DNA from: an uncultured Collinsella sp.
Lineage (GTDB): Bacteria; Actinomycetota; Coriobacteriia; Coriobacteriales; Coriobacteriaceae
DNA length: 9,031 nt
Assembly (NCBI GenBank): GCA_905213265.1
Contig: CAJMHR010000057.1
Location: forward strand, 1 to 9,031
Direction of reading: 5' to 3'
The notes under the pieces are model-generated. The model searched no databases. It was not told the DNA's origin and saw only the letters and a program-made list of their open reading frames with translations. The translations under genes were made by a program, and so were the position numbers. Below, in pieces: positions 1-6,671 of the stretch. Positions within the stretch are counted from its first letter, which is position 1. Every line of letters starts with the position of its first letter.

Positions 1-564
1 GGCCTGGGCGCGCCTATCGCAAAACAGTTGGTCGAGCTTATGGGCGGAACCATGAGCTTTACGAGCGTCTTGGGGCAGGGGACGACGTTTACCATCCGCC
101 TGCCGTTTGAGAAGTGCAAGCGCTCCGAGATTCCTCAGGCAGTTCGCGTGGGTGCGGGCAATGGCGATGCACTCCAGGGCCTGCGTGTTTTGCTCGTAGA
201 GGATAACGATTTGAATGCCGAGATCGCGCAGTTTACACTCAGCCGTGCCGGTGCGGTCGTGACGCATGCCAAGGATGGTGAGTCTGCCGTCGAGATGTTT
301 GCCGCGAGCGCGCCGTACGAGTACGACGCGGTGTTGATGGACATCATGATGCCTGGCATCGATGGCCTTGAGGCCACGCGTCAGATTCGAGCACTCGATC
401 GCGAGGATGCCGCGACCACGCCGATTATCGCTGTGAGTGCCAACGCCTTTGCCGACGACCGCAGGCTTTCGCGTGAGGCGGGCATGGACGCGCACCTGAG
501 TAAACCCGTGAGCTCGCAAGAGCTCGTCGAGGCGCTAGCGCACATCGCCGCCGACGCTTCATAA
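1..564 (+). CDS. Hybrid sensor histidine kinase, C-terminal part (ATPase end plus receiver); 5' end outside window
   Basis: The frame is open from base 1, so the gene starts upstream; 187 residues are visible. Residues 1-36 are the end of a HATPase_c domain: a glycine-rich G2 box (GLGAPIAK) followed by the usual ELMGG...S.LGQGTTF..RLPF ending. After a short linker, residues 61-182 form a receiver domain with the acidic pocket Glu67/Asp68, phospho-acceptor Asp114 (LMDIMMPGIDG), conserved Ser146 and Lys168 (LSKP). The protein ends right after the receiver, with no DNA-binding output domain, so it probably passes phosphate to a separate protein or acts through the receiver itself. The receiver resembles that of the kinase at 1156-3960 (both have EDN.LNAEIAQ and the ANAFA..., HLSKP motifs), so the two are probably paralogues. 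The signal sensed is unknown because the N-terminus is missing. The gene ends at a strong hairpin. Confidence 0.93.
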   Translation, partial: GLGAPIAKQLVELMGGTMSFTSVLGQGTTFTIRLPFEKCKRSEIPQAVRVGAGNGDALQGLRVLLVEDNDLNAEIAQFTLSRAGAVVTHAKDGESAVEMFAASAPYEYDAVLMDIMMPGIDGLEATRQIRALDREDAATTPIIAVSANAFADDRRLSREAGMDAHLSKPVSSQELVEALAHIAADAS

Positions 565-566
565 GC

Positions 567-606
567 ATATGGCCCGGTTCCAAGGTGGGTTGGAACCGGG
601 CCATAT
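567..606. terminator. Bidirectional terminator hairpin between convergent genes
   Basis: A perfect 16-bp inverted repeat (567-582 pairs with 591-606) encloses an 8-nt loop. The stem contains the GC-rich core GGCCCGGTTCCA with ATAT at its base. It starts 3 nt after the stop codon of the upstream + strand kinase and lies 27 nt beyond the stop of the - strand flavoprotein gene. Its position fits a shared rho-independent terminator. The T-tract on the + side is only modest (TGTTATT), and none is clear on the - side, so efficiency is uncertain. Confidence 0.8.
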
Positions 607-633
607 TGTTATTGATGAGACCTGCTGAGGGGC

Positions 634-1113
634 TTACTTTTCCTGAATCTGCTTGCCGCAAAGATGCTCAATCGTAATCTCGTAGAGCTGGACGCCCTTA
701 ATGTCCTTGGCGATTTCCTCTTCGACTTCCTCGGCAGAAGGGTAGTACTTAAGTGCGAGCTGGCGGACTTTATCCTCGATAAACGCGGGAGTGTCATTCG
801 CCAGGCGACAGCGGCCAAAGACCACGGTGCTCATAACGTAGGGAGCCCAGTCACCGTCCTTGTACCACTCGTTGCCGTAAACGGTAAAGCAGACCTTGTC
901 ATCGCGCTTGAGTGCGTCGACCTTGTGGCCAGCTTTGGCGCCATGGAAATAAATCTTGTCGTGCTCGGTGTCAAAGAAGTAGTTGACGGGAATGGCGTAC
1001 GGGTAGCCATCGTCGCCGTTGACGGCAAAGACGCCGCGCTTGCAGGTAGCGAGCAGTTCGCGCGCTTCCTCGTCGGTGATGGCGCGTTTCTTTCGACGTA
1101 AGGGCCTAAACAT
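634..1113 (-). CDS. Pyridoxamine 5'-phosphate oxidase-fold flavoprotein, NimA-like
   Basis: This 159-residue soluble protein belongs to the split-barrel FMN-binding family (COG3467 type) that includes nitroimidazole reductase NimA. Visible hallmarks are an N-terminal basic stretch (MFRPLRRKKRAI), GVFAVNGDDGYPYAIPVNY at 27-45, FHGAKAGHK at 56-64 (flavin phosphate-binding region), STVVFGR at 95-101 and a C-terminal EHLCGKQ at 149-155, where family members usually have EHxTGK. Length is normal for the family. Start choice: ATG at 1113 has AGAAAGGAA 7 nt upstream (1121-1129). The frame stays open to 1152, but that extension lacks a good ribosome site. The gene follows the hybrid kinase on the same strand after 42 nt and could be co-transcribed. 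A TATAGT box overlapping the kinase stop may add a private promoter. The substrate is unknown; real nitroimidazole reduction is only one possibility. Confidence 0.9.
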   Translation of the reverse strand: MFRPLRRKKRAITDEEARELLATCKRGVFAVNGDDGYPYAIPVNYFFDTEHDKIYFHGAKAGHKVDALKRDDKVCFTVYGNEWYKDGDWAPYVMSTVVFGRCRLANDTPAFIEDKVRQLALKYYPSAEEVEEEIAKDIKGVQLYEITIEHLCGKQIQEK

Positions 1114-1120
1114 CGTTGGC

Positions 1121-1129
1121 TTCCTTTCT
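1121..1129 (-). promoter_or_regulatory. Ribosome binding site deciding the start of the NimA-like gene
   Basis: On the - strand this reads AGAAAGGAA, 7 nt before ATG 1113. It selects that ATG over the in-frame upstream codon at 1152, which has no comparable purine-rich site. The resulting N-terminus (MFRPLRRKK) is also typical of NimA-like proteins. Confidence 0.7.
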
Positions 1130-1154
1130 GGTCGTGCGTGGTGGTTGAGCACAA

Positions 1155-1160
1155 ACTATA
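1155..1160 (-). promoter_or_regulatory. Possible -10 box (TATAGT) for the NimA-like gene
   Basis: TATAGT on the - strand overlaps the TAG stop codon of the kinase gene and lies about 42 nt upstream of the NimA-like start. No good -35 box is seen at 16-18 nt (the best is TCAAGA-like). A 14-bp palindrome lies just upstream at 1164-1177. This could allow expression independent of the kinase. Confidence 0.3.
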
Positions 1161-3960
1161 GCGAAACGGATCCGTTTTTCTTGATGCGGGCGAGTATGTT
1201 TTTGAGCTTGTTAAAGTCGAGCGGTTTGGACAGATGAGCGTTCATGCCGGCGTCGTGTGCCGCCTTGGCGTCCTCGGCAAAGGCATTGGCGGTGAGCGCG
1301 ATGATGGGGATATCGGCTGCATCGACCTTCTCGCTCAGACGAATCGCGCGGGTTGCCTCGTAGCCGTCCATGTCCGGCATCATAATGTCCATCAGGATCG
1401 CATCGAAGCTGCCGGCGGGACGGCCAACGTATAGGTCGACTGTTTCGTTGCCGTTGGCGGCACGAGTTACGACGATGCCTTCGCTTTCGAGCAGAGCCTG
1501 GGCAATCTCGGCATTGAGCTCGTTATCTTCTGCCAAAAGGACGTTCATGCCGGCAAGCGAGCAGCTGTTTGCCTGGCCGTCCGCACGTTCTCTTGCCTGA
1601 GGGTTCTTGTCGATATCGAGCGGAATCTGGACGTTGAACGTACTCCCCACGCCAACCTCACTCGAAATCTCAATCGTGCCGCCCATCAGGTCAATAAGCG
1701 ACTTGACGATTGGCATGCCCATGCCGGTTCCTTGGAACTTGCTGCGCGCATCGTCACCTTCTTGGGCAAACGGCTCATAGATATGCTTTAAAAACTTGGG
1801 GGCCATGCCAATGCCGGTATCCGAAACGCTAAAGCAAAAGAGCGCGCGCTCGTTATCGAGTGGCTTGGTCTTTGAGCTAAAGGTGACGGAGCCGCCGTGC
1901 TTGTTGTACTTAATGCTGTTGTCTAACAGGTTGATCATGATCTGTCGGATATGGGTGGGACTGCCGATCATGTATGGCCCCGTGGCGTACGGCAGACTAT
2001 TGTCCTGCATTGTGATGCCGTTACTGGACGCGCGGAGCTTGCACAGCACCAGTGTATCGTCACAGAGCTCTTTGAGGTTAAAAGGCGCATGCTCCAGTGT
2101 TAGCTTGCGGTCTTCGATTTTGCCCATCTCGAGGATGTCGTTGATCAGCGAGAGCAGGTGATTGGCGGCAACGCGCGCCTTGGCACGGCTCTCGCGGGCG
2201 ACTTGCATATCGCCTTCCTTCAATTCCTCGATCTCGATAAGGCCCAGGATACCGTTGAGCGGCGTACGGATGTCGTGGCTCATGCGCGTGAGGAATGCCG
2301 TCTTAGCGGCGTTGGCAGCATCGGCTTTTTTGCGCTCGGTTCGAGCGCGCGCGAGCGCCCAGATGAGCAGGACGATGCCGACCGACAACATACCGATGAG
2401 GGTAGCTGCAATGGCGGTGCGGTTGCGATAAAGGAATTGAAGCGTGTTGGATTCCTGGGCCGTGTACGACGTGGAGGAGAAATTGCTTGCGGAGAGCGAT
2501 TCTCCGGCATTGATGATGCCCTTGTTGATGATTCCCAACAGCTCGGGTTTTCCGCGCGAAATCCAGCACGAGAGCTCACAGGTGTCAGGGAGCTCGGTCG
2601 TCTCGCAGTCCTCGAGATCGTAACGGTCACCGATGGTTTTTACGCGTGAACTGGGAGCGACGATGCAGTGCGCCGTTCCCTTCCTGAGGGCGTCGAACGC
2701 TTCATCGTCGGATTGGTATTCGGTTACGGTCGCTGTGGGGAACAGACTTTCAAGTGCATTTTTGTTGACAAACGATGATTTGGTACAGGCGATGTTCTGA
2801 AGGTCTTTGTTCAGGTTGCTGCCGGTGTGGATGGCGGTGAGGGATATGGTTCCCAACGATACCGACTGCACAACGCCTGTTTGCTCGGCAAACCAGTAAT
2901 CTCGGTATACCGGCAGCGCAACGTCTATGCTTTCCTTTGACAGGGCCTTTGACATCATCTTGTAGCTATCAAAGGCGACGGTTTTGACCGTAATGCCAAA
3001 TTTATCGTGTAGCGTCGTCGCAAGCGATGCGAGCGAGCCTTCCATTTCGCCGTCTTCGTTCTCGTTGCAGTAGGGGAGTTTGCCCGTAATGTAGCCGAGC
3101 GTGATGGTGTTGTCATTTGCTTTGAGCCAGGAACGTTCGGGTCCGTTGAGCGATGATGAGCCGCTGTTTTGGGTCGAGTAGTGAGATTTTACTTCGTCGT
3201 TATAGCGTGGGTTGACGCGGGCGATTGCCGTCATGGCAGCATTGATGTCGTCCATCAGGTCGGGGCGGCTTTTGGGAACGGCAAAGTAGTAGTCGTTCGA
3301 ACCAATGTAGAACATGGGGGAGGCATTGGGCGACGAGATTGTGTCGTTCATGATGACGGCATCGACTTCGTCGTTTGCGAGCGCGTCAAAGAGATCGGAT
3401 CCTCCGTCATACTCCTTGTATGTGCAGGCGATTCCTTCGCTGGCGAGCCATTGCTGGCCAACGAAGGTTTGCATGACGTCGGGGTTGCAACCGATAGTGA
3501 GACCCTGGAGTGCTTGAGGGTCACCCTTTGCAAGGTCGTCACGGTCGGGCCTGGCGTAGATGTAGTAGCGCTCGGTGCCCTCGGGGTTCGAGGAAAAGAG
3601 CAGCTTTTGGGCACGTTCCTCGGAGTAGGAGATGTTGGGCATGAGGTCGATCTCGCCTGCCTCGAGCATGTCCATAAGCTCGGTGAAGGTGCCGGAGACG
3701 TATTCGTACCGCCAGCCGGACGTGTAGTACGACAGGGTCTGGAGGTACTCGTAACCCCATCCCGAGAGACGCTCGCCGGGGGTGCCGTCCTGGAAGCCCT
3801 CGTTGCTGACGAGCCAGCCGACGCGGACCGTCTTGACTTGCTGATCGGTATTGGCGGCATAGGCGGGGGCGGGCATGATGGTGCTCAGTACGGCGAGCGC
3901 GGCAAGCGCGACGGCCAGGGTGCGATATATAACTGAACGAAGGACAGTGGCAGCTCTCAC
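1156..3960 (-). CDS. Membrane hybrid sensor histidine kinase with tandem solute-binding sensor domains (BvgS/EvgS-like architecture)
   Basis: This 934-residue protein starts at GTG 3960. In order it has a signal/anchor segment (about 10-36, ending PAPAYAA) and a first SBP_bac_3-like domain (about 43-262, with LEAGEIDLMPNISYSEERA). A second SBP-like domain follows (about 285-500). One TM helix (about 516-537) comes next, then HisKA with the H box MSHDIRTPLNG (phospho-accepting His562), and HATPase_c with N box NLLDNSIKYNKHGG, G1 DTGIGM and G2 GTGMGM. A receiver ends the protein (acidic pocket Glu811/Asp812, phospho-acceptor Asp858, Lys912). It probably senses a small ligand outside the membrane with venus-flytrap domains and signals inward by His-to-Asp transfer. 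BvgS and EvgS also carry an Hpt domain; none is present here, so a separate Hpt or regulator is expected. No response regulator gene is adjacent. Start choice: the frame also offers TTG 3966, but TTAGGA is well spaced only for GTG 3960. Confidence 0.93.
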   Translation of the reverse strand: MRAATVLRSVIYRTLAVALAALAVLSTIMPAPAYAANTDQQVKTVRVGWLVSNEGFQDGTPGERLSGWGYEYLQTLSYYTSGWRYEYVSGTFTELMDMLEAGEIDLMPNISYSEERAQKLLFSSNPEGTERYYIYARPDRDDLAKGDPQALQGLTIGCNPDVMQTFVGQQWLASEGIACTYKEYDGGSDLFDALANDEVDAVIMNDTISSPNASPMFYIGSNDYYFAVPKSRPDLMDDINAAMTAIARVNPRYNDEVKSHYSTQNSGSSSLNGPERSWLKANDNTITLGYITGKLPYCNENEDGEMEGSLASLATTLHDKFGITVKTVAFDSYKMMSKALSKESIDVALPVYRDYWFAEQTGVVQSVSLGTISLTAIHTGSNLNKDLQNIACTKSSFVNKNALESLFPTATVTEYQSDDEAFDALRKGTAHCIVAPSSRVKTIGDRYDLEDCETTELPDTCELSCWISRGKPELLGIINKGIINAGESLSASNFSSTSYTAQESNTLQFLYRNRTAIAATLIGMLSVGIVLLIWALARARTERKKADAANAAKTAFLTRMSHDIRTPLNGILGLIEIEELKEGDMQVARESRAKARVAANHLLSLINDILEMGKIEDRKLTLEHAPFNLKELCDDTLVLCKLRASSNGITMQDNSLPYATGPYMIGSPTHIRQIMINLLDNSIKYNKHGGSVTFSSKTKPLDNERALFCFSVSDTGIGMAPKFLKHIYEPFAQEGDDARSKFQGTGMGMPIVKSLIDLMGGTIEISSEVGVGSTFNVQIPLDIDKNPQARERADGQANSCSLAGMNVLLAEDNELNAEIAQALLESEGIVVTRAANGNETVDLYVGRPAGSFDAILMDIMMPDMDGYEATRAIRLSEKVDAADIPIIALTANAFAEDAKAAHDAGMNAHLSKPLDFNKLKNILARIKKNGSVSL
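1164..1177. repeat. 14-bp perfect palindrome at the kinase 3' end
   Basis: AAACGGATCCGTTT is fully self-complementary. It lies in the last codons of the kinase (KNGSV) and just upstream of the TATAGT box proposed for the NimA-like gene. It may be an operator or an accident of codon choice. It lacks a loop and a T-tract, so it is a poor terminator candidate. Confidence 0.4.
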
Positions 3961-3966
3961 ATGCAA

Positions 3967-3972
3967 TCCTAA
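3967..3972 (-). promoter_or_regulatory. Ribosome binding site deciding the GTG start of the hybrid kinase
   Basis: On the - strand TTAGGA is followed by TTGCAT and then GTG at 3960, a 6-nt spacing. The alternative TTG at 3966 touches the site directly and would leave no spacer. The GTG start also gives a compact signal peptide. Confidence 0.55.
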
Positions 3973-4047
3973 CGAATCGAGACATTACCGCATAAGGATA
4001 CCAGCTCAGCCTGCCCAGTCGGCAGCTGTACCGCTAAACGCTCCCGC

Positions 4048-4105
4048 CCGGCAGTTGGGGACAGTCCCTTTCTGCCGGCACAAAAGGAACGTCCCTAACT
4101 GCCGG
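4048..4105. repeat. 58-bp imperfect palindrome (REP-like intergenic element)
   Basis: The outer arms 4048-4062 (CCGGCAGTTGGGGAC) and 4091-4105 pair at 14 of 15 positions. The inner arms 4064-4071 (GTCCCTTT) and 4083-4090 pair at 7 of 8. The 11-nt apex carries the 8-bp self-complementary TGCCGGCA (4073-4080). The element sits between two divergent genes, 87 nt from the kinase start and 52 nt from the channel start. Its layered hairpin resembles REP/MITE-like dispersed repeats. It could also be a regulatory site or an upstream RNA structure for either gene. Confidence 0.7.
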
Positions 4106-4157
4106 TTGTGGGACAATACCGAGCGAACGAGATTGGGCGTCTGGGAAAGGGGTCGCG

Positions 4158-4583
4158 ATGAACAGGTTGAGGACGCTTGCCGACGTACTGCGACAGGCTG
4201 GCTTTGCGCGCATCACGGGCCTGTTTCTTATCTTCTATCTGCTGTGCTCGACGGCCGTCTGGCTGTCCGAGCCCACGACCCTCACGTTTGGCGATGGACT
4301 TTGGTTTAGCTTTGAGACGGTCTCGACGATCGGCTTTGGCGATATCCCCGCCGAAACGCCGGTTGCCCGCGGCATTACCGTTATCCTAAGCGTCATCAGT
4401 ATCTTCTATATCGCCATGCTTACGGGCGTGGCGGTGAACTACTGCAATACGCTTATCAAGATGCGTCAAAAGGACACCATGGCGCGCTTTATGGATGATC
4501 TGGAGCATTTGGAAGAACTCGACCGCGATGAGCTCGCCGATTTGTCGCGCCGCGTGCGCGAGTACCGTCGCCGGCAACGATAG
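4158..4583 (+). CDS. Small two-TM potassium-channel-family protein
   Basis: The 141-residue protein matches the Ion_trans_2 layout. It has an amphipathic, basic N-terminus (1-17), TM1 about 18-37, a pore helix about 46-56, the selectivity filter TIGFGD at 57-62 (canonical TVGYGD), and TM2 about 70-97. A charged C-terminal segment, 102-140, is likely helical or coiled coil and rich in Asp, Glu and Arg. As with KcsA-type channels, a tetramer would be needed for K+ conduction. There is no RCK/TrkA-N ligand-binding domain, so gating is unexplained; the charged tail may handle assembly or pH sensing. ATG 4158 is preceded by GAAAGGGG. The next gene on the same strand begins 36 nt after the stop, so the two may form an operon. 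Ion preference is inferred from the filter alone. Confidence 0.88.
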   Translation: MNRLRTLADVLRQAGFARITGLFLIFYLLCSTAVWLSEPTTLTFGDGLWFSFETVSTIGFGDIPAETPVARGITVILSVISIFYIAMLTGVAVNYCNTLIKMRQKDTMARFMDDLEHLEELDRDELADLSRRVREYRRRQR

Positions 4584-4619
4584 AACGGGTGCCGCGCGTC
4601 ACGACGAGGGGGATTGCAT

Positions 4620-5153
4620 ATGAACATCACGGTGTACCTGGGCGCGAGCGTCGGCAACGACCCGGCGTTTCTGCCTGCAGTGCGAGAGCTCGGCACGTGG
4701 ATTGGCTCCAATGGCCACGCGCTGGTATACGGCGGCTCCAAGTCGGGCCTGATGGGCGCGCTTGCCGATAGCGTGCTCGATGCCGGCGGGCATGTGACGG
4801 GCGTTGAGCCGAGCTTTTTTATCGAGGCAGAGTTTCAACACGACGGTATTGACGACCTTATCGTGACGAGCGACATGGCCGAGCGCAAAGCCAAGATGAT
4901 CGAGCTCGGCGATGCGTTCATCGCATTTCCGGGCGGCACGGGCACGCTCGAGGAGATTGCCGAGGTCATATCCGCCGTGTCGTTGGGGCATCTGAGTGCG
5001 CCGTGCATTCTGTACAACCTGGATGGGTACTACAACGACCTCAAAGCCCTGCTCGGGCACATGATTGATAAGGGGCTTTCGAGCTCGAAGCGCCAACTCG
5101 GCATCTACTTTGCCGACGATTTGCGCGAGATTGCCTCGATTATCAACGGATAA
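4620..5153 (+). CDS. LOG/TIGR00730-family Rossmann-fold protein (putative nucleotide 5'-monophosphate phosphoribohydrolase)
   Basis: The 177-residue cytosolic protein has the family signature PGGTGTLEE at 104-112, preceded by MAERKAKM (87-94, with the conserved Arg-Lys pair) and a glycine-rich YGGSKSGLMG at 37-46. Characterised LOG proteins remove the ribose phosphate from cytokinin nucleotides or from AMP-like substrates, and the glutamates of PGGxGTxxE are catalytic. In gut bacteria the physiological substrate is usually unknown. Length is typical of the short class. Start choice: ATG 4620 has GAGGGGGA ending 6 nt upstream. An in-frame TTG at 4614 abuts that site and is unlikely. It lies 36 nt after the channel gene, so co-transcription is likely. 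No functional tie to the channel is obvious. Confidence 0.93.
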   Translation: MNITVYLGASVGNDPAFLPAVRELGTWIGSNGHALVYGGSKSGLMGALADSVLDAGGHVTGVEPSFFIEAEFQHDGIDDLIVTSDMAERKAKMIELGDAFIAFPGGTGTLEEIAEVISAVSLGHLSAPCILYNLDGYYNDLKALLGHMIDKGLSSSKRQLGIYFADDLREIASIING

Positions 5154-5233
5154 GTCTTGAGCCTGCCCCACTATGACTCCCAATGGTGCCGTTTGCGGCG
5201 CAGATGGTTGGCTCGTTCGGACAACGCTCGCTC

Positions 5234-5239
5234 TACAAT
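5234..5239 (+). promoter_or_regulatory. Candidate -10 box (TACAAT) upstream of the CLC gene
   Basis: TACAAT lies 39 nt before the CLC start codon, in the 125-bp gap after the LOG gene. The nearest -35-like words are TTGGCT (20-nt spacer) and TTCGGA (12-nt spacer), neither ideal. It suggests the CLC gene may have its own promoter as well as read-through from upstream. Confidence 0.4.
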
Positions 5240-5278
5240 AAAACGTATCTATGTCGACTTTGATCGCGGGAGGACCCG

Positions 5279-6583
5279 ATGGATAACCTTGCCAAACCCA
5301 CAAACCGCGCGCTGTTTTTAGTTAGCGTTGCCGTGACCGGTGCGTTCGCAGGTGCCGCGGTCTGGCTGTTCTTTTTTGCGATGGAGCACGGTATCGACTA
5401 TCTATGGACCGAGATTCCACACGCGCTGGGCGTCGCTTCGCCCGAGCTTGCCAGCGGCCCGTTTGGCTTTCTGCCGTACCCGTTTTTTGTCTGCCTGCTG
5501 GGCGGCCTGTTAATCGGTCTGTACGAAAAGATGACAGGCACCAAGACCGATGACCTCAACCAGGTGATGGCTAAGGTTAAGCAAGACGGGCGCTACCCGT
5601 ACGACAACCTGGGCAAGCTTTCGCTCGCGGCATTGCTGCCGCTGCTGTTTGGCGGAAGCATTGGACCGGAGGCCGGCCTGACCGGCGTTATCGCCGGTCT
5701 GTGCAGCTGGGTCGGCGACCGCATGCGTCGCTTTGGCGCCGATTTTAGGGAGCTCACGTTGCTGGGCACCCAGGCTGCCCTGACGGCGCTCTTTACCGCG
5801 CCCGTCTTTGGCTTTGTGGCGCCGCTTGCCGGTAGCACCGACGGCCAGGGCGAAGACGCCGACGATGAGTCCGCGTCCGGCGAGATCACCATCAAGCTCC
5901 CCAAGGCGCAAAAGGCCGTGGTCTACGGCATTGCGATTGCCGGCGGTCTGGGCACCTACCTGCTGCTCGGCCAGCTTGTGGGCGGCGGCATGGGCATGCC
6001 GAGGTTCGAGGCCGCCGTGGTGGGCAACCTGGAGCTTACCTGGCTCATTCCTCTGTCGCTGATCGGAACAATCTGCGGCTGGCTGTACTTTGTTTCTGAG
6101 CACGCGAGCGAAGCGCTTGCCCATGCAATAGGGGAGCGCCCCGTCGCCAAGGCCATGCTGGCCGGTCTGGTACTTGCCGCCTGCGGTACGGCTCTGCCCT
6201 TCACCATGTTTGCCGGCGAGACGCAGGCCGACGTGCTCATGGAAACCTATCTGACCATTCCCGCCGGCGTGCTTATTGTGACCGGTCTTGTTAAGGCCAT
6301 GCTGACGCCCGCCCTCATCAACCTTGGTTGGCGTGGCGGCCACTTCTTCCCGGTTATCTTCTCGGGTGTGAGCCTGGGCTATGGCCTTGCCATCCTCACC
6401 GGCGCCGATCCGGTCTTTTGCGTCGCTGTCTGCACGGCATCGACGATGGGCGCCGTCATGCGCCAGCCCATCATGGTCGTGGGCCTGCTGCTCATGTGCT
6501 TCCCGCTCAAAGGCATCGTCTGTATGATCATCGCCGCCGCCATCGCCGCCGGCATTCCGCTGCCCAAGCCGCTGCGCAAATAG
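5279..6583 (+). CDS. CLC-family anion channel/transporter, atypical (YfeO-like motifs)
   Basis: This 434-residue integral membrane protein of the voltage-gated chloride channel family has about ten hydrophobic segments. Recognisable pieces are GGSIGPEAGLTG (125-136, helix F region, aligned with GREGP of classical CLCs), GTQAALTALFTAPVFGFVAPL (163-183), FAGETQ (311-316), and WRGGHFFPVIFSGVSLGYG (351-369, aligned with GGIFAP). In E. coli ClC the GREGP glutamate gates the pore and couples protons; here that position appears to be Ile128, with a glutamate three residues later after Pro130. E. coli YfeO has a similar GxSLGPE motif, so this looks like the same subgroup. No clear GSGIP motif is present. 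An acidic loop (about 188-203) joins the two halves. GGGAGGA precedes ATG 5279. It presumably moves Cl- or another anion; whether as channel or exchanger is open. Confidence 0.9.
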   Translation: MDNLAKPTNRALFLVSVAVTGAFAGAAVWLFFFAMEHGIDYLWTEIPHALGVASPELASGPFGFLPYPFFVCLLGGLLIGLYEKMTGTKTDDLNQVMAKVKQDGRYPYDNLGKLSLAALLPLLFGGSIGPEAGLTGVIAGLCSWVGDRMRRFGADFRELTLLGTQAALTALFTAPVFGFVAPLAGSTDGQGEDADDESASGEITIKLPKAQKAVVYGIAIAGGLGTYLLLGQLVGGGMGMPRFEAAVVGNLELTWLIPLSLIGTICGWLYFVSEHASEALAHAIGERPVAKAMLAGLVLAACGTALPFTMFAGETQADVLMETYLTIPAGVLIVTGLVKAMLTPALINLGWRGGHFFPVIFSGVSLGYGLAILTGADPVFCVAVCTASTMGAVMRQPIMVVGLLLMCFPLKGIVCMIIAAAIAAGIPLPKPLRK

Positions 6584-6671
6584 CACGGTGACGCACGCCG
6601 GGGATATGCCATTTGTCACGGATTTGCGGGAGGGGGGCGATCGCGTCCTTCGTGGATTGAGACTCGCGTGG

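Noticed and set aside
3169..3936. 255-residue open frame on the + strand opposite the sensor kinase
   Set aside because: It is a valine/glycine-rich shadow of the SBP-domain coding region, with no domain and no ribosome site.
3961..4157. Promoters for the divergent kinase and channel genes
   Set aside because: TATCCT on the - strand and ACAAT-like words on the + strand exist, but none has an acceptable -35 partner, so no specific promoter is claimed.
6584..6671. Terminator between the convergent CLC and permease genes
   Set aside because: Only a short, interrupted GTGAC/GTCAC pairing is seen, with no T-tract on either side.
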